Positions 1 to 6,205 are shown, numbered from the stretch's first letter. The stretch: 6,949 nucleotides of DNA from Gammaproteobacteria bacterium (GCA_030593785.1 JAUVGM010000123.1:1-6949), one strand, 5' to 3'. A program made the numbers and translations. Notes: generated by a model not told the origin, from the letters alone.

Positions 1-930
1 GGTTATAACCATTCTGACATGGGGTTTGATTATGAGTCCTGTGCCATTTTAACCTCAATTGATAAACAGTCTGCTGATATCGCAATGGGTGTTGATGAAG
101 ATGAATCTCACGAACAAGGTGCCGGTGATCAAGGTTTAATGTTTGGTTATGCCAGCAATGAAACCGATGTTTTAATGCCAGCTCCCATTACATTCGCTCA
201 CCGCTTAGTTAAACGCCAGGCAGAAGTCCGTAAAAATGGCACTTTGCCCTGGTTGCGTCCCGATGCAAAAAGTCAGGTGACTTTCCGTTATGTTGATAAT
301 AAGCCGGTAGGTATTGATGCAGTCGTATTGTCTACCCAACACAGCCCTGATATTGCACAAGATGCCTTAATTGAAGCGGTAATGGATGAAATTATTAAAC
401 CTGTCCTGCCTGCTGAATGGTTAAACAAAGACACTAAATACTTTATAAACCCAACCGGTCGTTTTGTTATTGGTGGCCCGGTCGGAGACTGTGGTTTAAC
501 CGGCCGTAAAATTATTGTTGATACTTACGGTGGTATGGCACGTCACGGTGGTGGTGCTTTCTCTGGTAAAGATCCATCAAAAGTCGATCGCTCTGCAGCT
601 TATGCCGGCCGTTATGTTGCTAAAAATATTGTTGCAGCTGGGTTAGCAGATCGTTGCGAAATCCAAATTTCTTATGCTATCGGTGTTGCTGAGCCAACCT
701 CTATTAGCGTTGAAACATTTGGCACCAGTAATATCGATGATTCACGTATTGTTGAACTGGTGCGCGAACACTTCGATTTACGCGCAGGTGGTTTGGTTAA
801 AATGCTGGATTTATTACGTCCTATCTATGCTAAAACAGCAGCTTACGGTCACTTTGGTCGTGAAGATGATGATTTTACCTGGGAAAAAACTGATAAAGCC
901 GATGCCTTGCGTGATGCAGCGGGTATCTAA
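1..930 (+). CDS. metK: S-adenosylmethionine synthetase, 5' truncated by window edge
   Basis: Makes SAM from methionine and ATP in the cytoplasm, releasing phosphate and pyrophosphate. The frame is open from base 1 (GYNHSDMGFD...), so the ATG at 19 is internal. About 309 residues are present, and comparison with the 384-residue E. coli protein as I remember it suggests about 76 N-terminal residues lie outside the window. Two family signatures are visible: GAGDQG at bases 118-135 and the glycine-rich GGGAFSGKD loop at 547-573. The tail (AAYGHFGRE, WEKTDKADALRDAAGI) is typical of the gammaproteobacterial enzyme. Similarity is high throughout, with no frameshift. The gene is followed by a strong terminator and then by ahcY, which consumes the by-product of SAM-dependent methylation. 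Identity is certain; the true start cannot be seen. Confidence 0.98.
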   Translation, partial: GYNHSDMGFDYESCAILTSIDKQSADIAMGVDEDESHEQGAGDQGLMFGYASNETDVLMPAPITFAHRLVKRQAEVRKNGTLPWLRPDAKSQVTFRYVDNKPVGIDAVVLSTQHSPDIAQDALIEAVMDEIIKPVLPAEWLNKDTKYFINPTGRFVIGGPVGDCGLTGRKIIVDTYGGMARHGGGAFSGKDPSKVDRSAAYAGRYVAKNIVAAGLADRCEIQISYAIGVAEPTSISVETFGTSNIDDSRIVELVREHFDLRAGGLVKMLDLLRPIYAKTAAYGHFGREDDDFTWEKTDKADALRDAAGI

Positions 931-997
931 TTTAGTTACAAAGTCTGAAGCTATGAATAATCCCAAAGAAATTCAATAAGCTGAAGATTAAATAACA

Positions 998-1047
998 CGA
1001 AGGGTGTAAAAGTTTACAAAATATTACTTTACACCCTTCGCGTTTTT
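998..1047 (+). terminator. Rho-independent terminator after metK
   Basis: A perfect 13-bp stem (998-1010 with 1028-1040) encloses a 17-nt AT-rich loop and is followed after two bases by a run of five T (1043-1047). It lies 67 bp after the metK stop and before the ahcY leader, so it should separate metK transcription from ahcY. Confidence 0.87.
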
Positions 1048-1052
1048 AGCTC

Positions 1053-1080
1053 TTTAAGTTTAAAATACCGAGCTTAATTA
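1053..1080 (+). promoter_or_regulatory. Possible promoter for the ahcY leader
   Basis: A promoter is expected between the metK terminator and the riboswitch. The best candidate I see is a weak -35 (TTTAAG, 1053-1058) and a -10-like TAATTA (1075-1080) with a 16-bp spacer. This would start the RNA a few bases before riboswitch helix P1. TAAAAT at 1061-1066 is an alternative -10. Neither matches well; the position is the main support. Confidence 0.3.
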
Positions 1081-1093
1081 CGAATACACTGTT

Positions 1094-1198
1094 TTTTCTG
1101 AGGGGCGCTGCAGCGGTTAAATCCGTCAGGCTTAGAAAAGGCAGATCCGCTTCAACTGTTGGTAAGTTACAACAAGATGATTGGATAAAACGGCGCTC
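1094..1198 (+). ncRNA. SAH riboswitch (S-adenosylhomocysteine aptamer) in the ahcY leader
   Basis: Conserved blocks of the SAH riboswitch family, recalled from memory, are all present in order: GAGGGGCGCTGC (1100-1112), GTCAGGCTTAG (1125-1135) and AACGGCGCTCA (1189-1199). The expected fold can be drawn. P1 is 9 bp (1094-1102 with 1131-1139, one G-U). A small hairpin is GCGG/CCGT (1113-1116 with 1123-1126). The pseudoknot pairs GGGCGC (1103-1108) with GCGCTC (1193-1198). Between P1 and the 3' pseudoknot strand there is a variable part with a possible 5-bp hairpin (1157-1161 with 1170-1174). Known members bind SAH, discriminate against SAM, and raise expression of SAH-recycling genes. The position 31 bp before ahcY fits exactly. 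Confidence 0.94.
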
Positions 1199-1229
1199 AT
1201 TCTTTTAACTATTACTAGGAGAATGACGC
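1195..1229 (+). promoter_or_regulatory. Shine-Dalgarno-sequestering hairpin, likely the riboswitch expression platform
   Basis: The ahcY Shine-Dalgarno AGGAG (1217-1221, 8 nt before the ATG at 1230) lies inside a possible stem. TCATTCTTTT (1197-1206) pairs with AGGAGAATGA (1217-1226) over 10 consecutive base pairs, two of them G-U, around a 10-nt loop. With C1227 bulged, two more pairs form (C1196-G1228 and G1195-C1229). Bases 1195-1198 are also the 3' strand of the aptamer pseudoknot, so the two structures compete. This predicts that SAH binding frees the ribosome binding site. The pairing is seen directly; the switching is inferred. Confidence 0.55.
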
Positions 1230-2639
1230 ATGAACGCCGATTTTACCGATTACAAAATTGCCGATATTTCACTTGCTGAATGGGGCCACAAAGAAATAAA
1301 AATTGCTGAAACTGAAATGCCAGGTCTAATGGCACTTCGCGAAGAGTTTGGCAAAGAACAACCTCTCGCTGGCTGCCGCATCATGGGCAGTATCCACATG
1401 ACAATCCAAACGGCTGTATTGATCGAAACCTTAATTGTATTAGGTGCAGAAGTACGTTGGGTGTCTTGTAATATTTTCTCTACTCAAGATCATGCTGCTG
1501 CAGCAATTGCAGATCAAAATATTCCTGTATTTGCCTGGAAAGGCGAAACAATTGAAGAATATTGGTGGTGTACTGAGCAAGCTTTAATTTGGCCTGACGG
1601 CACTTTACCAAATATGATCTTAGATGATGGTGGTGATGCGACTTTACTCGTACACAAAGGTGTAGAGTTTGAAAAAGCCGGCGCTATCCCAGCAACAAAA
1701 GATGATGATAACGAAGAATACAAAGCTGTTCTTGATGTATTACGACGTACAATTTCTGACGGTTCAAAACTTTGGCAGGATACTGCAGCCAGTGTTAAAG
1801 GCGTAACTGAAGAAACAACAACAGGTGTTCACCGTTTATATGAAATGCAAGAAAAAGGCGAACTGCTTTTCCCTGCAATGAACGTAAATGACTCAGCAAC
1901 TAAATCTAAATTCGATAACTTATACGGCTGTCGTGAATCTTTAATCGATTCAATTAAACGTGCAACTGACGTAATGATTGCAGGTAAAATTGCAGTTGTT
2001 CTTGGTTACGGTGATGTGGGTAAAGGTTGTGCTCAAGCATTTAAAGGCATGGGTGCTACTGTCTGGGTTACTGAAGTTGATCCAATTTGTGCATTACAGG
2101 CAGCAATGGAAGGTTACCGTGTTGTAGATATGAATGATGCTTGTTCACAAGGTGATATCTTTGTTACGACTACAGGCAACATGAACGTTATTGATCATGA
2201 CCACATGGTTAAAATGAAAAATGAAGCGATTGTTTCTAACATCGGTCACTTCGATTCAGAAATTAACATTGCATCTTTAGAAAAATACGAATGGTCAGAA
2301 ATTAAACCACAAGTTGATCACGTTATCTTCCCGGACGGAAAGAAAATTATCGTATTAGCGAAAGGTCGTTTAGTTAACTTAGGTTGTGCAACGGGTCATC
2401 CAAGTTTCGTAATGTCAGCTTCATTTACCAACCAGGTAATGGCGCAAATTGAGTTCTATAAAAACTCAAAAGACTATAAGAATGAAGTTTATATACTTCC
2501 AAAGATTCTTGATGAAAAAGTAGCACGTTTGCACTTAGCTAAAGTTGGCGCATATTTAAGTACGCTTTCAAAAGAGCAAGCGGACTACATTAGTGTACCG
2601 GTTGAAGGTCCATTCAAACCTAACCACTATCGTTACTAA
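1230..2639 (+). CDS. ahcY: S-adenosylhomocysteine hydrolase (adenosylhomocysteinase)
   Basis: Splits SAH reversibly into homocysteine and adenosine with a tightly bound NAD, relieving inhibition of methyltransferases; cytoplasmic, usually a tetramer. Length is 469 residues, full length for the bacterial form. The substrate domain holds CNIFSTQDH (80-88), DDGGDAT (132-138), EETTTGV (194-200) and KSKFDN (225-230), with K225 and D229 matching the human catalytic pair K186/D190. The NAD-binding fold shows GYGDVGKG (259-266), followed by SNIGH (336-340) and GCATGH (385-390). The C-terminus KPNHYRY supplies the Lys and Tyr that reach the neighbouring subunit's NAD. Relative to the human enzyme it is about 39 residues longer before the NAD domain (around 150-190), the insert typical of many bacterial forms. 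The start is set by AGGAG 8 nt upstream. The SAH riboswitch controls it. Confidence 0.98.
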   Translation: MNADFTDYKIADISLAEWGHKEIKIAETEMPGLMALREEFGKEQPLAGCRIMGSIHMTIQTAVLIETLIVLGAEVRWVSCNIFSTQDHAAAAIADQNIPVFAWKGETIEEYWWCTEQALIWPDGTLPNMILDDGGDATLLVHKGVEFEKAGAIPATKDDDNEEYKAVLDVLRRTISDGSKLWQDTAASVKGVTEETTTGVHRLYEMQEKGELLFPAMNVNDSATKSKFDNLYGCRESLIDSIKRATDVMIAGKIAVVLGYGDVGKGCAQAFKGMGATVWVTEVDPICALQAAMEGYRVVDMNDACSQGDIFVTTTGNMNVIDHDHMVKMKNEAIVSNIGHFDSEINIASLEKYEWSEIKPQVDHVIFPDGKKIIVLAKGRLVNLGCATGHPSFVMSASFTNQVMAQIEFYKNSKDYKNEVYILPKILDEKVARLHLAKVGAYLSTLSKEQADYISVPVEGPFKPNHYRY

Positions 2640-2675
2640 AATCGTTCGTTATTGAGCGACAAGCTAACGTTAATT

Positions 2676-2720
2676 ATAAAGCCGCAACTGTTACAATTTA
2701 ACACTGCGGCTTTATCTTTA
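2676..2720 (+). terminator. Hairpin terminator between ahcY and metF
   Basis: A perfect 11-bp stem (2676-2686 with 2705-2715) contains AAAGCCGCA and its complement. It is extended after a small internal loop by TGTTA/TAACA (2689-2693 with 2699-2703). The downstream tract is T-rich (TTTATCTTTATTTATT) but broken by A and C. Because the stem ends in A-T pairs on both sides, it could also act on the other strand. Termination may be partial, because metF starts only about 30 bp downstream. Confidence 0.72.
2690..2718 (+). promoter_or_regulatory. Possible metF promoter overlapping the terminator
   Basis: GTTACA (2690-2695, 4 of 6 to the sigma-70 -35) and TATCTT (2713-2718, 4 of 6 to the -10) are 17 bp apart, lie within the terminator hairpin, and would give a leader of about 20 nt for metF. 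The matches are modest in AT-rich DNA; read-through from ahcY is the alternative. Confidence 0.25.
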
Positions 2721-2746
2721 TTTATTAATTTAACTTGGTAATCAAT

Positions 2747-3592
2747 ATGGAAAGCCAACAAGAATACCCACAACAATTCAGCTTTGAGTTTTTTCCACCA
2801 AAAACACCTGAAGGTGCCGAAAAACTCATAAAAGTCAGAGATAAACTTGGTGCATTAAAGCCAAAATATTTCTCGGTTACTTTTGGCGCTGGTGGTAGTA
2901 CTCAACAAGGTACTTTTGATACGGTTACATCTATTCAACAAGCTGGTTTTAATGCAGCGCCGCATTTATCTTGTGTTGGATCAACCAAAGAAAATATTCG
3001 TGAAATTTTAAACAATTACATGGATCAAGGTATTAATCGCATTGTTGCATTACGTGGCGACATGCCCTCCGGCACACATGAAATTGGAGAATTTCGTTTT
3101 GCCAATGAACTGGTAGAGTTTATTCGTGCTGAAACCAATGACCACTTTCACATTGAGGTCGCGGCATATCCCGAGTTTCATCCACAGGCAAGTTCGGCAG
3201 AAGATGATTTAAATAACTTCAAACGAAAAATTGATGCGGGCGCAAATAGTGCGATTACTCAGTATTTTTTTAATCCTGACGCATATTTTCGTTTTGTCGA
3301 TGACTGTGAAGACTTAGGTATTACTGCTCCCATCGTTCCAGGTATTATGCCCATTACGAATTATGTTCAATTGGCTCGTTTTTCTGATATGTGTGGTGCA
3401 GAAATACCACGCTGGATTCGCAAACGTCTTGAAAGTTATGGTGACGATAAAGAATCAATCAAAGCGTTTGGTGAAGAAGTTATTAGTGAAATGTGTCAGC
3501 AACTTCTCGAAGCAGGAGCACCGGGATTACATTTTTATACTATGAATGTCTCCAATCCGACTCTGGCTGTATGGAAAAATCTCGGTATATAA
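2747..3592 (+). CDS. metF: 5,10-methylenetetrahydrofolate reductase
   Basis: FAD-dependent cytoplasmic enzyme that reduces 5,10-methylene-THF to 5-methyl-THF, the methyl donor for rebuilding methionine from homocysteine, and so links to the ahcY product next door. From the ATG at 2747 it is 281 residues, close to the usual single-domain bacterial length of about 290-300. Family landmarks: FSFEFFPPKT with the catalytic Glu (E14), APHLSC (71-76), ALRGD with the flavin-contacting Asp (D105), VAAYPEFHP (138-146), KRKIDAGA and AITQYFF (159-175), VPGIMPI (197-203), and the C-terminal LHFYTMN (261-267). A TTG at 2735 could add four residues (MVIN), but family proteins begin variably here and I prefer ATG. 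Neither start has a clear Shine-Dalgarno. It probably depends on weak local transcription or read-through past the preceding hairpin. Confidence 0.97.
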   Translation: MESQQEYPQQFSFEFFPPKTPEGAEKLIKVRDKLGALKPKYFSVTFGAGGSTQQGTFDTVTSIQQAGFNAAPHLSCVGSTKENIREILNNYMDQGINRIVALRGDMPSGTHEIGEFRFANELVEFIRAETNDHFHIEVAAYPEFHPQASSAEDDLNNFKRKIDAGANSAITQYFFNPDAYFRFVDDCEDLGITAPIVPGIMPITNYVQLARFSDMCGAEIPRWIRKRLESYGDDKESIKAFGEEVISEMCQQLLEAGAPGLHFYTMNVSNPTLAVWKNLGI

Positions 3593-3602
3593 TTTTAATT
3601 TC

Positions 3603-3630
3603 GTGACCATTTTCACTTTAGTCCTATAGT
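3603..3630 (+). promoter_or_regulatory. Candidate sigma-70 promoter of the small membrane gene
   Basis: GTGACC (3603-3608, 4 of 6) and TATAGT (3625-3630, 5 of 6) are separated by 16 bp. They lie just after metF and about 35 bp upstream of the ribosome binding site of the 65-residue gene. Spacing and position are reasonable; not tested. Confidence 0.45.
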
Positions 3631-3671
3631 AAAAACATTATCCTCGAATAATAATAAATAAGGAGAAAACA

Positions 3672-3869
3672 ATGAATAAATCACTCATTCTTAAAGTTTC
3701 ACAAGCCATTACCTTAGTGCTCGGCATTGCTTTTACAAGCTTTAACTTAATAAGTTTCACGGTTGTTAAAAGTGGTTATTATTTTAAAGATGCTAATCAG
3801 TACTGGTTAGCCTTCGGCATGTCTTTATTGGCCATTAACTATCTTATTAAAAACTGGAAAAGTCTCTAA
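3672..3869 (+). CDS. Small two-helix membrane protein, function unknown
   Basis: I do not recognise this 65-residue protein. Two hydrophobic segments are clear: about residues 9-32 (rich in I, L, V, F, T, S) and about 43-59 (YWLAFGMSLLAINYLI). A short polar loop (KSGYYFKDANQ, 33-43) separates them. Lysines 3 and 8 at the N-terminus and 60 and 63 at the C-terminus suggest a hairpin in the inner membrane with both ends in the cytoplasm. The first segment could be read as a signal anchor, but no cleavage site stands out. Evidence for a real gene is good: TAAGGAG (3659-3665) six bases before the ATG, a candidate promoter upstream, and a strong terminator 17 bp after the stop. It seems to be its own transcription unit between metF and rsmE, which gives no hint of function. 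Confidence 0.72.
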   Translation: MNKSLILKVSQAITLVLGIAFTSFNLISFTVVKSGYYFKDANQYWLAFGMSLLAINYLIKNWKSL

Positions 3870-3885
3870 AATATCCCTAATCCCG

Positions 3886-3920
3886 AAATAAGGTGGTAAT
3901 TGCCACCTTATTTTGTTTTT
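3886..3920 (+). terminator. Rho-independent terminator after the small membrane gene
   Basis: A perfect 11-bp stem (AAATAAGGTGG, 3886-3896, with 3903-3913) closes a 6-nt loop and runs into TGTTTTT (3914-3920). It is the tightest terminator in the window. It also means rsmE, which starts 29 bp later, needs its own promoter or leaky termination. Confidence 0.92.
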
Positions 3921-3948
3921 AATTCATAAATTTTGTACCCTATGCTTT

Positions 3949-4680
3949 ATGCGTATTCCAAGAATCTACCTTCCGCTTGAGTTGAAAACCAATCATCGAA
4001 TTGAATTAAATGATCGTGCTTTCCAACATATCATCAAAGTCTTACGTCAAAAGAATAATTCCAGGCTTATTTTATTTGATGGAAATGGAAATGAATTTTC
4101 TGCTGTGCTTGATGAGGTAAATAAAAAAAATGCTTTTGTTAATATTGGAGAAAGGATCACACTAGAAACCGAATCTAGTCTATCCATTCATCTTGGACTA
4201 GGCATATCAAAAGGTGAACGAATGGATTTTGCTATTCAAAAATCTGTTGAACTCGGGGTAACTGAAATTACGCCTTTATTTACAGAACATTGTGTTGTGA
4301 ACCTTGATGAAAAAAGAATCCAGAAAAAACTACATCACTGGCAAGGAATTATTATTAGTGCATGTGAGCAATGCGGGAGAAGTGTAGTACCTCGTTTAAA
4401 TACAGCATCTACTTTATTAAAATGGGCAGACACTATTAGTCAAACATGTATCATCTTTGATCCTTTAGCCAAAGCAACTTTAAAAAACATCACACCTGAA
4501 AACGATGCTATTAATCTGCTCATCGGACCGGAAGGTGGTTTAAGTACAAAGGAAATTTCAGAACTCAAAAAGAAAGATAACTTTAAAGCTATAAAATTTG
4601 GACCGCGGATTCTGCGTACTGAGACAGCTGCAGTTTCTGCAATGACTGCTATCCAGTTACTATGGGGAGATTTGCTCTAG
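3949..4680 (+). CDS. rsmE: 16S rRNA (uracil-1498-N3)-methyltransferase
   Basis: SPOUT-family (trefoil-knot) enzyme that uses SAM to methylate N3 of U1498 in 16S rRNA, in the assembled small ribosomal subunit. Length is 243 residues, the same as the E. coli protein as I recall it. The N-terminal PUA-like RNA-binding part starts MRIPRIYLP and continues HIIKVLRQ (27-34) and LILFDGNG (40-47). The knot domain shows SKGERMDFAIQKSVELGV (87-104), ITPLF (107-111), CEQCGRS (139-145), the SAM-site loop LLIGPEGGL (190-198) and FGPRILRTETA (217-227). The frame is open upstream to a TTG at 3913 inside the terminator, but homology begins at the ATG at 3949, preceded by no Shine-Dalgarno. The gene converges on chpC with 10 bp between stop codons. 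It is also a SAM consumer that yields SAH, the ahcY substrate. Confidence 0.97.
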   Translation: MRIPRIYLPLELKTNHRIELNDRAFQHIIKVLRQKNNSRLILFDGNGNEFSAVLDEVNKKNAFVNIGERITLETESSLSIHLGLGISKGERMDFAIQKSVELGVTEITPLFTEHCVVNLDEKRIQKKLHHWQGIIISACEQCGRSVVPRLNTASTLLKWADTISQTCIIFDPLAKATLKNITPENDAINLLIGPEGGLSTKEISELKKKDNFKAIKFGPRILRTETAAVSAMTAIQLLWGDLL

Positions 4681-4690
4681 CTAAAAAACG

Positions 4691-5182
4691 CTACAATAAG
4701 TTTAACTGCTTCAAACGTAGTTCAATTTCATCAATACTGGGGATGACTGCTTCTATTCCACCTACTTCAACAAAGGCTGCGACAGAAGGTCTCTCTTCAT
4801 CTGTATTCTCTTTATCGTTTAATCCTTCTTCCTGCACAATTGCAAGACTCGGAATTCCCTGAGATAAAATCCCCACATATGGAAGTTGCGAGTTACCATT
4901 AAGTGTATTTAAAACCGCTATCCTACTGTTCTTTTTAGCTGGCTCAACATTTTTTCCACTCACCGCTTCAAATGAAATCAGTGGTACGCGTTTCTCACGC
5001 CACTCAATAAAGCCAAGAAACCATTCAGGTGCATCATCAATTGGTGATGGTTTTTTATAAGCAATAACTTCTGCAATCGCCGCATTAGGCAATAACGCGG
5101 TTTCTTCATGTAATGGAATTGTTAAGCAATGGATAACACCCGAGCTTTTACCGGATGCAACTATATCTTTTGTATTTGCCAT
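4691..5182 (-). CDS. chpC: CheW-like adaptor of the Pil-Chp chemosensory system
   Basis: A 163-residue protein read as a CheW-like scaffold, which would connect a methyl-accepting receptor to the ChpA kinase at the inner membrane. CheW-type features: an N-terminal strand IHCLTIPLHEETALLPNAAIAEVI (17-40), the loop-strand PEWFLGFIEWREKRVPLISFEAV (52-74), which corresponds to the CheW G-x-x-x-W-R-x-x-x-x-P-L-I motif, a second repeat SRIAVLNTL...YVGILSQGIP (86-111), and a C-terminal GGIEAVIPSIDEIELRL (141-157). An acidic linker (119-130) interrupts the fold and may be a flexible loop. It starts 11 bp after chpB with a Shine-Dalgarno overlapping the chpB stop, so the two are coupled. The symbol rests on position after chpB as in Pseudomonas aeruginosa; sequence alone supports only a CheW-domain protein. 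It ends tail-to-tail with rsmE. Confidence 0.85.
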   Translation of the reverse strand: MANTKDIVASGKSSGVIHCLTIPLHEETALLPNAAIAEVIAYKKPSPIDDAPEWFLGFIEWREKRVPLISFEAVSGKNVEPAKKNSRIAVLNTLNGNSQLPYVGILSQGIPSLAIVQEEGLNDKENTDEERPSVAAFVEVGGIEAVIPSIDEIELRLKQLNLL

Positions 5183-5188
5183 AATTAT

Positions 5189-5195
5189 TCCCCTT
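5189..5195 (-). promoter_or_regulatory. Ribosome binding site of chpC overlapping the chpB stop
   Basis: On the minus strand the chpB stop TAA runs straight into AAGGGGA, six bases before the chpC ATG (5182-5180). The overlap of stop and ribosome binding site favours translational coupling, and it fixes the chpC start. Confidence 0.7.
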
Positions 5196-6192
5196 AATGT
5201 GTATTTTTATAAAATGACACAAGTTGTTTTGCTAATATTTCAGGTGTTCCACTAAAGTCTACTGATACCGTCTTTGCGACACTTTCTGGCATAGCACTAA
5301 TTACACAGCTTTCTGGATCTTGAATCCAAACCTGTCCACCTTTTTTAACTAAGGATGCACAACCATCAACACCATCGTCACACATACCACTAAAAATTAT
5401 TGCACCTGCATTATTTTTATAACGAGTTGCAATATCGCTTATCGCATGATTGATCGAAGGCGTATATTTTGCTGACTCTGTAATATCTTTATATTCAACA
5501 GCTCCAATAGGATTTATCGCTATACGCTTATCTGTTGGAGTAATAAGAACATCTCCATGTCGAATTACATATCCTTCCCTTGGTACAAATACATTAAATT
5601 CAGTATACCGATCTAATTGCTCAGCCAGTAACGAAACGAAGTTTTCACCTATGTGTTGCGCAATGATAAAGGCAACCGGCAATTCTTCAGGAATGTGTAT
5701 TAAAAAACGTTTTAACGCATCTGGACCACCTAAAGAAGCACCTAATACCCAAACATTTTTCGCTAATTCATCTTTATCTTTTACTTTAACCCTATTAGTC
5801 GTTTCAAAAAGCTCAACCTTAGAAAAATCTGCTTCCCAACTATTCCTACCGGTTATATCAGCAATTTTTTGTAATAAATTATGATTCCATTTAGATGAAG
5901 CTTTTGCCTCATTAAGCGTTAATGCAGACACATCATTAATAATAATCGGAATTCTTGATTGTTCTAATAACTGATCTAAATATTCTAAATGCTCATCTTC
6001 TATCGCTTCCACATCAAAAAGTACAACATCACTTTCAATATGATCCAGCTTAGCCATAAATTTTTCAGTCAGAGATTCATTTAAAACAACCTGAATTCCA
6101 TTATGTTCCATCGATTTTTGTAGAAAATTTCGATGGCTTATGGAATCAGATGTAATGGCAATGCGTATGTTGTCTGTTTCGTTTTGCATCAT
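5194..6192 (-). CDS. chpB: CheB-like receptor methylesterase of the Pil-Chp system
   Basis: Expected to remove methyl groups from glutamyl methyl esters on the PilJ-type receptor, resetting the Pil-Chp pathway; cytoplasmic. Length 332 residues. The C-terminal half (about 144-325) is a CheB catalytic domain with the full Ser-His-Asp triad: S153 in GASLGGPDALK, H180 in IIAQHIG, and D273 in SGMCDDGVDG. The N-terminal 1-115 region is laid out like a receiver: IRIAITSDS strand, SDVVLFDVE with D60 at the phospho-site position, and IPIIIND strand. However, the paired acidic residues after strand 1 and the conserved Lys are missing, so normal phospho-switching is doubtful. The start is one of two adjacent ATGs (6192 or 6189). 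No Shine-Dalgarno is seen; a C7 run lies there instead. It lies 61 bp after chpA and 11 bp before chpC, apparently in one operon. The residue assignments by family analogy are firm; ChpB rather than another CheB rests on context. Confidence 0.91.
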   Translation of the reverse strand: MMQNETDNIRIAITSDSISHRNFLQKSMEHNGIQVVLNESLTEKFMAKLDHIESDVVLFDVEAIEDEHLEYLDQLLEQSRIPIIINDVSALTLNEAKASSKWNHNLLQKIADITGRNSWEADFSKVELFETTNRVKVKDKDELAKNVWVLGASLGGPDALKRFLIHIPEELPVAFIIAQHIGENFVSLLAEQLDRYTEFNVFVPREGYVIRHGDVLITPTDKRIAINPIGAVEYKDITESAKYTPSINHAISDIATRYKNNAGAIIFSGMCDDGVDGCASLVKKGGQVWIQDPESCVISAMPESVAKTVSVDFSGTPEILAKQLVSFYKNTH

Positions 6193-6198
6193 ATTGAA

Positions 6199-6205
6199 GG
6201 GGGGG
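6199..6205 (-). repeat. Homopolymer tract (C7 on the coding strand) upstream of chpB
   Basis: Seven consecutive G on the plus strand, read as C7 on the chpB strand, end six bases before the first chpB ATG, where a purine-rich ribosome binding site would be expected. It stands out in an otherwise AT-rich window. The tract is certain; any regulatory role is conjecture. Confidence 0.6.

Noticed and set aside
674..979. 101-codon open frame overlapping the end of metK
   Set aside because: A different frame inside a highly conserved metK, with no start signals; chance shadow.
1223..1225. Out-of-frame ATG just before the ahcY start
   Set aside because: It directly abuts the Shine-Dalgarno, too close to be used, and opens only a short frame that ends within ahcY.
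2642..2659. Small hairpin TCGTTC/GAGCGA right after the ahcY stop
   Set aside because: Six pairs with one G-U and no T run; the larger hairpin downstream is the better terminator.
2735..2746. TTG start adding four residues to MetF
   Set aside because: No ribosome binding site before it, and an ATG follows at 2747 with all family motifs downstream.
3913..3948. TTG-initiated N-terminal extension of RsmE (12 extra residues)
   Set aside because: It lies in the terminator T-run and the RsmE family begins at MRIPRIY, which is the ATG at 3949.
4683..4716. Terminator for the chp genes: 6-bp bulged stem (4700-4716) followed by T6 on the minus strand
   Set aside because: The stem is short, bulged and AT-rich, and sits 11 bases from the T run; too weak to call.
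5450..5884. 144-codon open frame on the plus strand opposite chpB
   Set aside because: Antisense shadow of a clear CheB catalytic domain; composition follows the opposite codon pattern.
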